Below, piece by piece: positions 24,070 through 36,690 of a stretch of 64,000 nucleotides of DNA. The DNA comes from Liolophura sinensis. Lineage: Eukaryota > Mollusca > Polyplacophora > Chitonida > Chitonidae. Position 1 is the first letter of the stretch. The number at the start of each line of letters is the position of its first letter. The position numbers and the translations under genes were made by a program. Below the pieces are notes generated by a model. The model did not search any database, was not told where the DNA came from, and saw only the letters and a list, made by a program, of their open reading frames with translations. The stretch spans positions 43,829,682-43,893,681 of the forward strand of contig NC_088300.1 in assembly GCF_032854445.1 (NCBI RefSeq). The letters are read 5' to 3'.

Positions 24070-26213
24070 TAGCGACAGCTTCACACACGCCTTATTCGAA
24101 TTGATAAATTTAAAACATTGTAAAAGTTAATAATAAAATGTTACACAAAGTGACTGATATGATGCAAAGTAGCTTATATGAGTTGTTACCTAAAGTGATA
24201 AAATAAAACATGCACCATTACTAATCCCGAAGCTGAAGTGAAAAAATACTGGCCAGATCGAAAGAAAGTTATGTGTCAACAATAGCAAATTACGTCGATG
24301 TTGGTACTGCCTTTTTTATTTATTTGGGCAGTAATTCTAACTGCAATGTTCAACATTCACGCTGAAAATCACTGAAATACTTATGTGCCGAACACAGGGG
24401 GTTATTGGGTGTTTCTTATAATCTTAAAAAGTCCTGATTGCAAAAGCAGTCAAAAGTAGTCACCAGACACTAACAAACAGAACAATATTTTACCAGCTTT
24501 GTCTTTTAACTTTTCGTATGGTGCACTCACAAAGCGTCAGGCGGATCCTTTGTCCGGTCAACTTCTTAAGGAAAGACATTTATGCAGGTCTGATAGTGTC
24601 CTTCAGGGAAATGACAAACGCCACTGTTGTTAAGAATATCACAATAGATTTGATCATTACTCTCAAACTATACTTACACTTTTGACCAATAAGGGGCTTA
24701 GCCAAGTTGGTAAAACAAAGTTTAAGGCCACGCGGGAGAAAAATACGGTACATTATTTACTGTTCTTTGATTATATCATTCGCTCAGCCTGGTATTATTC
24801 CAAATCGTGGACATCAGTGTAGGCCTATATGCCTACAGACAATTCAAAGCACGGAAAAACGAATGGGATTTAAGATAAGCCACTCCCCAAACACTTCACA
24901 AGAGCCATCAACACAACATTTTGTTTTAAGTCCGTACTATAATATACATTATAATTAAAATCTCTGTTAGTCTGTTAAATCCTTTGTCGTTCTTTAAATC
25001 ATTATCCTCTAGAATTCCGAATTTTTTGTGTAATTCTAGTACAATAAGCCAGATAGCTGTGTCATATATGAGATGAACAAAAGAAAATGATCATTTATGC
25101 CTATGGTACAACCTTACAGTCTTTGGCGACAGCCCAGAATTCAACTCCAATCCAATTGTTTAAAATGTATTTTTCTAAAATTTCGACTTGAAACTGTCCT
25201 CGAACTCATGCAAAGTCTCAGATGTCAAAACGAGTGGAATAAAATTCACGGATTTTACTGATCTGTAAGTGCTGAGGGTCATGATGCTTTAACACGGTCA
25301 CGCTGATTTGTTTGTCCCGCAGCGATGGCATCTCAAAACAGTTCACGAGAGACAGCTATCCAGACCATTGTTTTCAGTCATTGTTTAATGTCATGCAGGA
25401 GCAGAACTGAAAAAACTTTACTAAAAGCAAACAGGGGCATATGCAGTTAGAACAACATCAGTAGTAAAAGCTGTTCTGTAACCGTGCAGTCAGAGATAGA
25501 AACAATTCCACGCACTGAACTGAACGAAGTGTGAAAGTGGTTTAATACAACACTACGCTGTTGAACTTATTTCATAATGGACGTTAGCAATTAACTGTAA
25601 ATGTTAACATGAATATACTACATAACATGCATAATGTCAAAGAGTTTGACGATAGTATGAGTTCCGAAACTGAAGAATGAATCATCAATTAGACTTAAGT
25701 ATAACCTCCACTGATGATTGAAGTGCAAATCATATCTTCTATACTTCGCTCTTGCGAGATTCGACTGCTTTTCACAGAAATAATGGGAGCTCTCATATAG
25801 ACTAAATTAATATTACTTATTGTAAGGTTCAGTGGAATGCTGATCCAGTGAATCAATAGATTCCGGGGTAAAATTGCTATGTGCCTGTATGGAAACAAAA
25901 GACTCGCCCAGCTGTAAAAACCTACTGGGTACGATGCTCTCAGCTTCTGGTCTGCTGTGTCTCCGGTTAGTATCAAAGGCATAACTAGTGAGGAATATAA
26001 GACAAAACTGGCAAAAGTATACACCCAAGTTCTATTCGTTTACTATTAGCACGCTTGCCTTGTACATCACATTTGAATTGATCCAATTAATGACAAACAC
26101 CCATTTCACCAGCGTTCGAAAGGAATTGTAACCTTCTCGTATTGCGTGCAGATCCCACTACACACGTAAGTCAATATGTATAGCTTGCTTACTATAGCAG
26201 GTGGATACAGATA
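24070..26213. other. No gene seen
   Basis: Unassigned AT-rich DNA leading up to the AT-microsatellite cassettes. Frames here are short or begin at non-ATG codons. Confidence 0.5.
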
Positions 26214-26241
26214 CTGGGTACATGTATATATATAAACACCC

Positions 26242-26322
<81 letters not shown>

Positions 26323-26396
26323 GAAGAGCCCAACTGTATTTCATGTCGTTTGAGTATGAAGAACATTGCTGGGTACATGTATATATATAAACACCC

Positions 26397-26476
<80 letters not shown>

Positions 26477-26527
26477 GAACCCAACTGTATTTCTTGTCAG
26501 TTTAGGTTTGAGTATGAAGAACATTCC
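26214..26527. repeat. Tandem duplication of a 155-bp cassette containing (AT)n
   Basis: Two copies start with CTGGGTACATGTATATATAT at 26214 and 26369. Each continues with AAACACCCTACATGTATAT, a long AT run (about 26247-26318 and 26403-26473), then GAAGA(G/A)CCCAACTGTATTT and TGAGTATGAAGAACATT. The flanks differ by a few substitutions and a small insertion in the second copy. The predicted Ile-Tyr peptides here come from the AT run and are not genes. Confidence 0.93.
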
Positions 26528-29500
26528 CTGAAACAACAGAACCAAAATAAAGCTGAAGCCAATGTCCACACACAAATCACAACAACGTTGCATGCATTCA
26601 GTCAAGAAAACTTTTGTTAAGCACCTGGAAATTGATGTGCCATGGACTAACCTTAGACGGCTTCTTTCGCACTTAAACCACTGTGAAGAACTTTTCTTAA
26701 GCACCACAGAAGCTTAGCGACCATCAAACACCTGACGTGATCGTGACTCCTGTTGGAGGTCAATATGTCAGCACCAATCCAACCGTTCGTATTTTTTCAA
26801 AGTGACAGACGAACAGAACAAGAGGGTCACATGATGTATGTGCCGTTACTATGTGGCTTCATTATAGGAGGCTGCTCCGCGGTTAAAGCGATGACTACAT
26901 TCATGACACAGCTGGAAAAATCACCTCGACATTGTACATTGCAGTGCAGATGCAAACCATTTTCGTTCGAGTTTTTCTTCATAAAATACTTACGACAAGA
27001 TTTCCAAAGAAATTTTTGCTCTGATGTAATTTTCTGCAATTCCCCACAGAATATTTCTGCCATCTTGTACATCAGCTAACAAATTAAATCAGAAGTTGTC
27101 GAGGCACATAACAAAACAACAGACTTTCTTCTTGTGGTTGGTGGGTTAAATAGGCAAGTACTCTCATCATTTCATAAAACATGGGGATCGCGGAAGGCTG
27201 TTTTGTTAGTCGTATACAAAGGCTGTGATTATTGTTTCAAACTGGCAAATTGTGGTAAAAACATGCGTGATTAGTACCACCCGCAACATGCCAGCAGCTA
27301 GACACTTTCCATTTCCTTCTGTTGTGGCTTTGTTTTGTTCACATCGATTCATCTCCGTCAGTGGGAAGGGTTTGCACACATCGCGGTTTAAGTTGTCCCA
27401 TCATGTCCATGCCATCAGTAACAAGAGGACGTCCAGCTGTTCTATCATAAGCCGCTTGTCACCAGCGCTAGGCATGTGCTGGGAGGATGTGTTTCTCCAT
27501 GACAGATTCACTATTCCTATACCTGGCAGGTACACGTACGAAGATAAATGAATCCAAAGGCAAATCGACCAGATGACTTAGACAGGCTGACAAACCCGAG
27601 AGATGTCTGCGGATTAAATTGAATCTATAAATCTTTTGTAAACGACAAATGAAGGCTTAACCTAGTAAACAGGGTTTCCATCGACTACTTTAATGCTGCG
27701 TTAATGGTGCTAGGCATGTCACGGAGCATGTCTATGGAGCCTTTACACTGGATAAGTGGTTAACTTAGATGGTTGATTGCTTATACCATAAGTAACACTT
27801 GGTAATGGTTTACCTAGAAACCGACAGCTACTAATTCACTTATACGTTTATCACTCTTCATCCACTTCCCTCCAAACGAGCGTTTGCTTTGTCACGTCCG
27901 TTTTAAGTAACTATTATGACAGTCGATGGCAAATACACCTATGGACGACGGGTTTTCGAACAGGTGCTCAGAAATGGCGATGAAGGGTTTGCTATTTTCG
28001 CTAACGGAGACCTACGCAAAGTTAATCGTATTCCACTAAGTGGCCGTCTGCTCGCCGCGGCAAACTTCACTTACTGGCCATAATCGCGTTTTGGTCCAGA
28101 TTGACCTTCCCCTGGGTATGACCAGCAGAAATTGAAGTCGCCACAGCAAACTGGCCAGTATGGAAATAAGCTATTTGGTATGCATTATTGAAAGGTAACC
28201 AACCGTAAATGGACATATAAATAGATCGTCAGTAGTGAGTATTTGTCAGTACGACTTAGGTGCTATATGAACCAAGAATAATCTTCATACATTGTTAATC
28301 TTCACATTAGTGGATCTGTCACATTTGTATCGCTATAGAAGATGAAAAAAGAATCTCCGTTGAAAAGCAACTGATTTTAAGGGTCAGAATGTGTTGTTGG
28401 TCTAAAAAGCGAACATCTGAAAATCGACAAGAGGTTCAGGGTTATGGTAGCTGACTTTTTAACCTAAGGTTTTCTCATTAAATATCCATCAAGTACTCAT
28501 GAATGAACTGATATATACATTATGGAAGAAGGCAAAAAAAAAAAAAGGATTGATAGAATAGTAGATTCATATACCCATACTTATGAATGTTCTTAAGGGT
28601 ATGGATACCGGTAGCAGTGGAAAAGGATTATAATATAAACAAAACAAATAATACGCCGTATTATGGGCATCAGTTAGCCGTGAAGACATGCAACAACTCT
28701 ACAGAGTTACAGTATGGATTACGTCAAATAAAAATCCATATGTTATACATAAATGGCGGCTATTCGTGGGCCCTTGAAAATTCTTAGGGGCTGGAATAGG
28801 AAATTAGCAAAGTAAAATACAAATTTAGTCATTTCTAAGTTCCAACCGAAGTGTAAGTATCGATTTGTAGGAATCTAGACAAACATCACGCTGTTAAAGC
28901 AACCTACCAACACAAACAGTCAAGTTTACCCTAACAGCCTTCACTTTCTCCTGTATATATAATAAACGAATCATATAGCGTTTACTTACGTCCCATGCTG
29001 AACAACTTCCACTGTTTTTCACCAAGGTGAACGACGAAAAACGCCGTTGTGAGCTTGGAGTTTCTCAGCTGGTAGGTTCTCCTGAACGATTTGAGCGCTC
29101 TGTTAGCCAATCCCTCGACTTGCTATGGCCTGTCGACAGGGAAGCCACGAGAGCCGGATAGCTAGCGCATACCAGAGGGAGCAAGGTAATCGAGTATCGA
29201 TCGCTAATGCAAAACTTCGGTAGCAAGCGGAAAGCGCAAGAACAACCCCCGCTCCACCTGTATCACTTTATGGATGGGAACGGTAGCCATTTGTTTTCTG
29301 CCGCCCTGTTTATTACATCTACTCACTGTAACAAGCGATACCCGCCCGTGTACAGGCATATCACGTCCTGATAATAGGTATTAAGTAAGCACCTCTAGTA
29401 TAATCGGCCTTAGATCTCCGCATGGTGCTCAAGTATTCGATAAGTGCAAAAACAGCATCTTTTTGTTGCACTATTCGTGGATATGCACGGGAAATAAGGA

Positions 29501-30009
29501 TAACGGCCCCTGGCAGGTGTCGCTGTGTTCGTGACAAGGAGACCAATAGGTGTCGCTGTGATGGAATCAGAACTCCATTAGCACTTCCGATTGTCAGGAG
29601 AAAATTAAAAGGCCACATCTGGCCACATTTATTTTTTATTATTAAAAACATTGTTTTGATGAGAAAATGTTGAAAATCTTGCAAAGGGGTTCCATTTGCA
29701 AACAATGTGTATGACATTCGTTTGACCTACTTGCAACAATATTAATTATGATTGGTCAAATGAGTGTTCTTGATTTGAAGTTGGGAAAGGTCTGTCGGCA
29801 TTTGTGGTGTTTGAGGCTGTTCGATTGCCTCAAATAACCCATGAGTGTGGGTTTCATTGAAATAATTATGAATAAGTCAACCCCAAGAAATACCTAATCA
29901 AACCGTAAGATTTTTTCATAGCATCATTTTATGCCTTAATAAGTCAACATCATCTCTTGAAATGCCTTATTTACTATCGCTGCTCAAAACTCTGAATGGT
30001 GCGTATTCA
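26528..30009. other. No convincing gene
   Basis: Contains frames of 108 codons (26753-27079, 27225-27551) and 118 codons (29361-29717, minus) with AT-rich third positions and no domain. The last includes a short direct repeat, AGGTGTCGCTGTG at 29515 and 29549, so it may be repeat-derived. Confidence 0.45.
28534..28546. repeat. Poly-A tract (13 A)
   Basis: A simple homopolymer with no recognisable retroposon body next to it. Confidence 0.8.
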
Positions 30010-30238
30010 AACCCGAATCTGGACTGGATTCAACCTGTCTCATTGCTTGTGGGGCCGTGGTGACAATATGCGGTCGAGAACGTTCGTATGGCCGTTTGCC
30101 CGGTCTAACTCCCGAAGAAGACTTGTCACATGTAGGAAAGTTTGTCTTTATGTCCGTAGTTTATTCCGTACACTTAGGTTTCCTTCACCCATAATGAGTA
30201 TAACTGAGTATGGCATGAAACAACAGTGAAACAAATAA
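30010..30238 (+). mobile_element. Diverged repeat related to the second SINE type
   Basis: CTTGTCACATGTAGGAAAGT is the reverse complement style of the CACATGTGACGTAC block seen near 54.4 kb. CCTTCACCCATAATGAGTAT and ACTGAGTATGGCATGAAACA followed by AAACAAATAAATTA resemble a decayed SINE 3' end. The assignment is tentative. Confidence 0.4.
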
Positions 30239-31032
30239 ATTAATAGACAAAACTTGTAAGTGTTTTCTGTGTGTGGCCCAGAAGTGTTATATTTTCCTCT
30301 TCAGATTTTCAATTGGTTTTGTCCTATTAGTGAGGCAGGTTAGATTCAGTCTTAAACTATTCAGTTGTGGTCTGTTAAGTGTTCATGGAATCATGCTAAT
30401 AATGGAATGGTAATTAATGACCATGAAGTTTATATTATGTTTGACATTTTTAAAACCTACATATAACTACGGTCATCACAGATATCGCGTAAACATAATG
30501 ATGTAGGACAATGATTCTGTATCTAATAATTCAAAAATGGAGATCAGAATGGCCATTAGTTGAAATTTCTCATAAATTAACGAGAACAACAACAATTTGG
30601 TAGACATGAGACTAGTAGCCCCTCACTCCTAGTCCGATTCTACTAGAATATAATTACCCACAAGCATCTAAGTTTATACCTCTCAAAGTGCGACAGAAAG
30701 AGCCAGGGAAGTAAACATGGCGGTCAGATATCAATATGTGCCATTGTATCTGAATCCTTCAAACGGTGTCAAGCTTTCTTTTAGACGGATATTAAACTGG
30801 TACCGTGTCTTTGTTACTTCGCAGTCTTACTCGCTGGCACTGTAGCCCTGGTGATTAAAACGGATGTCTCCAATCTTTGGTCTTTATACCTGGAGAATTT
30901 TATCAGCCATGAGTGAGGTAGATTTTTGCTTTCTCACACAATATGGGCATTGATTATATAGGAATATTGTGTAACGAAAATAAGTGCAAGAGGGATTTAA
31001 TTCCACATCCATTAACGAAATGGCCCCTCATG

Positions 31033-31335
31033 TTACAGCCACTTCCTTGGGCTTCCCATTTCTGTCATAATTCTGAGCACCGCGGAGCATTTCTTCCAAT
31101 ATAAAGGCTTTTCACAGCCGTGTGGTCTAGTCGCCAATAACACCGTCGCTCTCTTTAATAACTCTTTCGGCTTCAGGTTGCCTCGACTGACTGGACATTG
31201 AGGGGGTTCATCTCCTACTGCAGAAGCGAACCTTGAAGCTTGCTTCATTAACCGATTTGGTTCATTGCCTTGGGCGGGGTACATCACTTTACCGGTTCTA
31301 AATTGGCCAAAGTACGTGTCAATCGAAAACTTCAT
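31033..31335 (-). CDS. Candidate orphan open frame, 100 residues
   Basis: A true ATG start with an in-frame TGA four codons upstream, running to TAA. Third codon positions look richer in G and C than the AT-rich surroundings, and the composition is protein-like. The product has no signal peptide at this ATG. It has three cysteines (in QCPV, HGCEK and WKKCS), with a C-EKPLYWKK-C loop near the end and an LLKR sequence before it. I recognise no family. It may be a terminal exon, a small gene or a chance frame. It lies on the same strand as the open frame at 32208-32543, about 870 bases away. Confidence 0.2.
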   Translation of the reverse strand: MKFSIDTYFGQFRTGKVMYPAQGNEPNRLMKQASRFASAVGDEPPQCPVSRGNLKPKELLKRATVLLATRPHGCEKPLYWKKCSAVLRIMTEMGSPRKWL

Positions 31336-32207
31336 TGTGCCGCCTCAGTTGCCACTTTCCCTAGAAATTTGTGGTCAGAATTTCTTTACTCAAATACAGC
31401 TAGCCCATATTAAAGGTTGACCTTTCTTTTGCAAATAAAAATTTCATGCCATTAAATCTAAGCGTCAGTTTCGACTCTCGTATACAACTCATAAAATAAA
31501 CGGAGACGATTTTGTAATCTGGGGTATCGCCTAGCTGTGGCTTCGTTAATATTCAACCACAAATAGCTCCTGAAGAGTATTATTGTTTTCGTATCCAGTA
31601 GGATCTTGGTGCAAATTCATTGGGATGCAGGCGGGGATTTCGGTTCATATCAGTACATATATAGGGCGATCCTTCAGTTAACCATGGATTCCAAGACTGT
31701 GTAGAAATGTTCTATTTAATATTGTAAATATCTATTTCGAGAAGAGATAGTTGAGAAAAGCAGTTTCTTGACAACATAAGTGGTCAACTAATTGCTGAGG
31801 AGTAAGGTCGCGAAAGAAGTAACTGGCACTATTACTCTATATGTATACGTCGGCATGAAGCCGCGTATTGTAGCCTGCACTAATTCCGTGGCATTCAGCC
31901 CCGTGGTTGTCAGTAGGGTAGTTTGCTCTGGCAGAGACTTAGGTTTACAGTCGGATATCTGGAGCCACTCTTTCCGCTGATTGGCCCCTTGCCAGGTTCA
32001 AGGTGGGCAAAAATAACGTCACTTGTTTGGTTAATTTGATAAGCGAGGATAAGCCTAGATCGATGGCCTTACATTGAGGTTATCACTACACGCACGACGC
32101 TCAACTTAGGCAGAGCCGCTACTGGTGATTGTTAAAGACGGACATATCTTCGAGGAAAGAATCATAGCCAAACTCGTTAAAGTCATTCTACACAGGACTT
32201 CACAGAC

Positions 32208-32543
32208 TTATGGACTCAGCAATACCGTCTGAGAAGATGCCCCAGTCTTGTATTCGGAAGTCACGTAGCTGTGATCAGACGGCCAATAGCTCAAATTCCC
32301 ATTTACGTTAGGGTCATTAAATGAAGCAGCAAACTTGCGTTTCCCACTGGACACCAACAGCTCTGAGATATAAATGCCACCTTTGGATTTGCAGAGGGCT
32401 AACGTTAGGAAGGCCTCTTCGCTTATGGGGTTTGGGAGAGAGTGTGTGTAATCCATTAAAAAGGGAATAATACCTATAAGCTGGCCTATCCGCAAGCAGT
32501 CATTGGCAACCTGGTCGACGGTGTCAAGGGATTTATAGTCATC
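32208..32543 (-). CDS. Candidate orphan exon or open frame, 111 codons
   Basis: The frame is open from just after a TAA at 32544-32546 to a TAA stop at 32208-32210. It has no ATG near its 5' end, so it would have to be an internal-to-terminal exon or a pseudogene piece. Third positions are more than half G or C by eye, and codons such as GAC, GCC, CTC and AGC dominate, unlike flanking DNA. The peptide includes SLDTVDQVANDCLRIGQ and FAASFNDPNVNGNLSYW. I recognise no domain. A convincing splice acceptor is lacking: the CGACCAG at 32513-32519 is a possible but poor one. Confidence 0.22.
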   Translation of the reverse strand, partial: DDYKSLDTVDQVANDCLRIGQLIGIIPFLMDYTHSLPNPISEEAFLTLALCKSKGGIYISELLVSSGKRKFAASFNDPNVNGNLSYWPSDHSYVTSEYKTGASSQTVLLSP

Positions 32544-32551
32544 TTATCATA

Positions 32552-32710
32552 TGTGCTGCGCATGCCTTTACGGACTCATTCGGTCTACTCAACAAGGCCG
32601 AGTAGGAATACTCAGCAAGTTGCAAAAAAACAAGGTTCAGTAGATGTATTCAATAAGGTAGAATAAACTACAGGGGTTCAGTAGGCATATTCAACAAAAT
32701 TCAACACATC
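32552..32710. repeat. Short degenerate tandem repeat, about 40-bp period, three to four units
   Basis: Units contain GAGTAGGAATACTCAGCAAG, CAGTAGATGTATTCAATAAG and CAGTAGGCATATTCAACAAA in series. The unit resembles the CAGTAGGTGTTATAAC core of the larger array at 52 kb, but this could be coincidence. Confidence 0.6.
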
Positions 32711-35700
32711 TACTGACGACGTCCCATTGACCCTGTAAACAATCATGACCTTCCCCTTCCCCCTCCAATCAAAGATATTTTTTTTAAAAAAGAACACAGA
32801 CAAGAACCACACGTTCCAAAGTTTTACAGCATTAAACGACTATATTCTGAAATACCAAAGGACAGGTCACTACGCTAATTTTTCCTGAACAAGATGAAAC
32901 TGTATTGAAAGTAAGTTACTTCAAAATGTTGTTATTTCTGATGAATGCATCGGTTAAAAATAATTCCCAGAGTTTCTGATCATGGAGGAGAACTGAGCTT
33001 AGAGCCTAAGGTCCATTTGTCCGAACTGAAGTAAAATGAATTGCATTGTTTTCATGGAATGACTGTAATGAAAGTAATTAATTTTGTCATTAGGCTAAAA
33101 ACATGATTTAAGTGCAAGGCTGGTACTGTTAGTGTCTTTTCCAGTGAAATAATTTATAAACCAACTGCCAATAAATCGGCAAAGCTTGACGTAGCCACTT
33201 TGTCTCTCCCAAGCAGAAGACAATCGCGAGTCAACAGCTCTCTCTCGGGTGTATGTGTGGAAAATAATGACTCTTCACATGACGTATTATATTCAAGCAC
33301 CAAGAGTCTGTATCAAACGGATTTGATGTAGTTTGTGTTTCATCACATAAACCTGCCGAAACTTTTTACATTTTCCTAACTTTCTTTGAAATTCTTTATA
33401 TATATTGAAAAGTATGTGAGATCATTTCAATTTAATAAGAATATTATTTTTTGAACACCTGTGAATGATCCACTAAGAGCAACGTCAATCTGTAGACATT
33501 TAAAAGCTGTACAGTCAGACAGTCAAATGACCAGACTGTCAAATGAGGACAGTACAGAACCAGTACATAAAACAGACATGTTACAATACTGCTGCCAGCT
33601 GTCAGTACGAACTTGAGCATCGCAGTACGACACTGGTAACCTCAATACATAGTCATTGATTTGCCATCTACTTCTGCATGATGTCCTTGCACAGCTGTTC
33701 AAACCGGTTTGTTTATTGTGCGATGTTCTGGTTTTGTCCATTGAGTTCAACCGAGCATGAAGATACCTTCCATGTTCATGACAATTCAGACTCATTGCTC
33801 GCGTTGTAAGTAACACGTTCAACCCTACGGCCGCGATTTGTGCTTATCAGGCGGCACATGTGCAAGCCATTTGCGTGGTCGATGAATAAAAATGCTAAGG
33901 CGTTTGGAAGCCTTCAGCCGCGTCGGCAATAGGAGAAAAGAAGAGATTTTTTTTATCACATAATGTTAGTTCTTTGGATATACTAGGGCTACCATGGCCA
34001 CTACGTATATAAGCAGTGTGTTTTTCAGCGAAAGAAAAATAACAAATTGATTCTGTACGTACACAAATCAATATATTTCTCTATAACATAGTCAAATATC
34101 CATAAGTCTATATAGTCCGTTTAAGTGACTCACGCTGCATCGCAGTGTTATCAAGCGAGAACAATGACAACAAGTCGTGTGAGGCACATGTACGTAATCG
34201 GTTTACTCTTCTGTCGTCTCTATTTAAATGAGTATCTGACTTAGTAATGTTAGTTCGGCTTTCTAGGTTTTACACATGTAAATAATGACAGGTCATAGGT
34301 CATATGCACTTTAACCAGTAATAAACTCAACAAACAGCCTTGCTGAAATTTTATTATATTTCCACGTGTTGTTTGGGGGCTCAACATATGCATCTTAAAA
34401 TTGAAATTTGATTCCTAAGGTGGCCATACTGATATAGTGTTGGTCGCCGATGACATCATCATGGTTTGTCTTTTGCTGTAAATTGTTTAGCTCTTTATAT
34501 TTCTATAGTATATTACGTATTACGTTTGTTAAGAAATCTGTCAACAACGAAACGTTAGGGATTACACTCCCCTTAGAATTCAAATGCTACTCCATACTGA
34601 AACTTAAATGCATGGAAGGCCATGCATATGATTTTAAGCATATAAAGGTCTTGTATCAACTATCTTTCAAATTCATCCCTCTGAGCGACTACACACCGTT
34701 AGAAACGCTAACAATACTTTACAGACGTCAATACATGCCACACTTGCTGTGCATAAAGCTAACTGACTGTGCACTGTGATTGGCTTATTTAATATCTGTC
34801 GATCTGCAAGGATTCACTCTGTCGCCTTTAACTTCACCTGTCAAAGTAGGTATTCCCAAGGCCGAACGATTTCTGTCGTTAATTGTACAGAACAATCCTC
34901 AATTATATTAAGCCAATTTTATGAGTAATTTCTTCCACTGTTTACCGTAGTTGTTCCTGATGGATTTTGTAAGGTATGAAAGCCTGTATTAACCCTGACC
35001 GCTCCACCTTTCTTAGGAGATGTACAGATCCATATGTGTATTTGATGGACAAACCAAGTTTTTACTGGAAACACAACTGATAACAAAGTCAGTATTGATA
35101 GTTCAATAAGAAGAACTGATTATTAGATCTGTGGTCAAGTAATCCGTCAAATGGGGAGTTTGCTCCTTTTGTACTGTACTTTGAATATCTCTCCTAATGT
35201 GTTTGCAAACTATTCGTTGTAGTTTTAAGACTTTTACAAGTTAAACCGTCTAGTGTTTCTGGTTTAACTGAGCTTTTATGTTCTCATAATTTCACGCTAA
35301 TGGTTTTATCTGAAAATTTTGAGGCCTCGTTTTTGGACATACCTAATTGTACATAATCGTATTGTATCAAGGGAAAAACTGGACCTTATTTAAGGACTTA
35401 TTGTAAGGACGCCAAGTATTCTCAAAGATGTCTGGATCTTGATGCATTAAGGTAAAAACAAATCTCTGGGGGATACAAAATCCATATGCTGATAATAGGT
35501 TTTTCGCATTAGCACATATCTACAGGGAAATTATATGACGCATTAAACAAAACGCCTAGGAATTGCTGTGCTGTCGATAGATGGTTGATGTATATGTACA
35601 AGTAGGAGTAAAACTTGCAAACATTGCTATATGCTCCTCATCGTTTGTATGGTTTATAAAAGAAATCTTTCATTCATGTCATATTTGCCCTGACGATGAA

Positions 35701-36650
35701 ATCAACCAGAGTAGAAAAATGACTTTGCTATAAAACCATCTGTGGGATGTTCTTGATATAGCCTATGAAGTTAACTTGGATGATCGTCTCATAAAACTCT
35801 CAAAAAAAAAATTCTCATGCAAACTTTGCTTGCACCTATGTTCTGCCTGTTTAACTATGTTAAAAGCCACCCGCCATTTGCTGATATGCCAGCCAACTAA
35901 GTTTTGTTGAGACACAGTAAAGTGATAGAAAGAGCAAAAGTTAATTAAACGAACAGCTGCACCCTGTTTTTCTGTCGATATTTCTTCCTCTTATTATTAT
36001 TCAGATCATTATAAAGAAACAGAAGTACATTTCTGTTTAATTAACCAACAAAGTGGAAAAATAATGTCCGGATAATTATCCAAAATATATAATTTCGAAA
36101 TTATTAAAAATATAAATAAACGTCTGTATCTAGAAAAAAGTACCTGCTGTCACATACTCTTTTCAACTCGTCTCACAGTTGAATTCATATTGCAAGTCGT
36201 CATTGCTTTTTAAAACCCATTCGTGGGAAGATTTATTCGGCATACAATTCTTGGTTATCCTGTTGTTTAAACACACGTCTTCTACCACACATCACCACAT
36301 CACATTCAGTCACCATGGCATAAGTCGGATTCGTTCTCAATGGAAACAGTATGAGAGAGATATATCAGGGGTATTGAAGTAACAAAGACAGGTAGATATT
36401 TCACTTGAATTAGGTACATGGTAGAATACCTTGCAACATGTGGATATCGGTGTTGTGGTGTATTTTATTTTCATTCCTTTACCATATATTGTTTTAATGC
36501 ACAGATTGCCAATTGTCTACCTTAACCAAGACAAAAGTTGACGCCTAAGATTTCAGTGAAACCGTTATTAAGTAGCAATAAGAGTAAACTTTCAGAAATG
36601 TTTTAAGTACTTAAAAACATCCCACCTGAATAGGATTGATGGCACTGTTA
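32711..36650. other. No gene seen
   Basis: Very AT-rich DNA. Frames of 99 and 109 codons (33523-33822 minus, 34450-34779 plus) show no coding features I can defend. Confidence 0.5.
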
Positions 36651-36690
36651 TGATGTCAGGAAACCGGGTAGACCCCGGGGGAAATCCGTT
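36651..36690 (-). mobile_element. Tiny SINE core fragment
   Basis: GGAAACCGGGTAGACCCCGG followed by GGGAAATCC matches the GC-rich core of the SINE (GGAAACCGGGCACAGCCCGG in the 45.4-kb copy) in reverse orientation. It is short, so it may be a remnant. Confidence 0.5.

Noticed and set aside
26245-26475. Ile-Tyr repeat protein
   Set aside because: It is the (AT)n microsatellite translated.
29361-29717. 118-residue minus open frame as a gene
   Set aside because: Third positions are AT-rich, there is an internal direct repeat (AGGTGTCGCTGTG on the plus strand), and no domain is visible; more likely repeat-derived or chance.
34450-34779. 109-residue plus open frame as a gene
   Set aside because: Base composition is indistinguishable from flanking AT-rich DNA and no domain or signal is evident.
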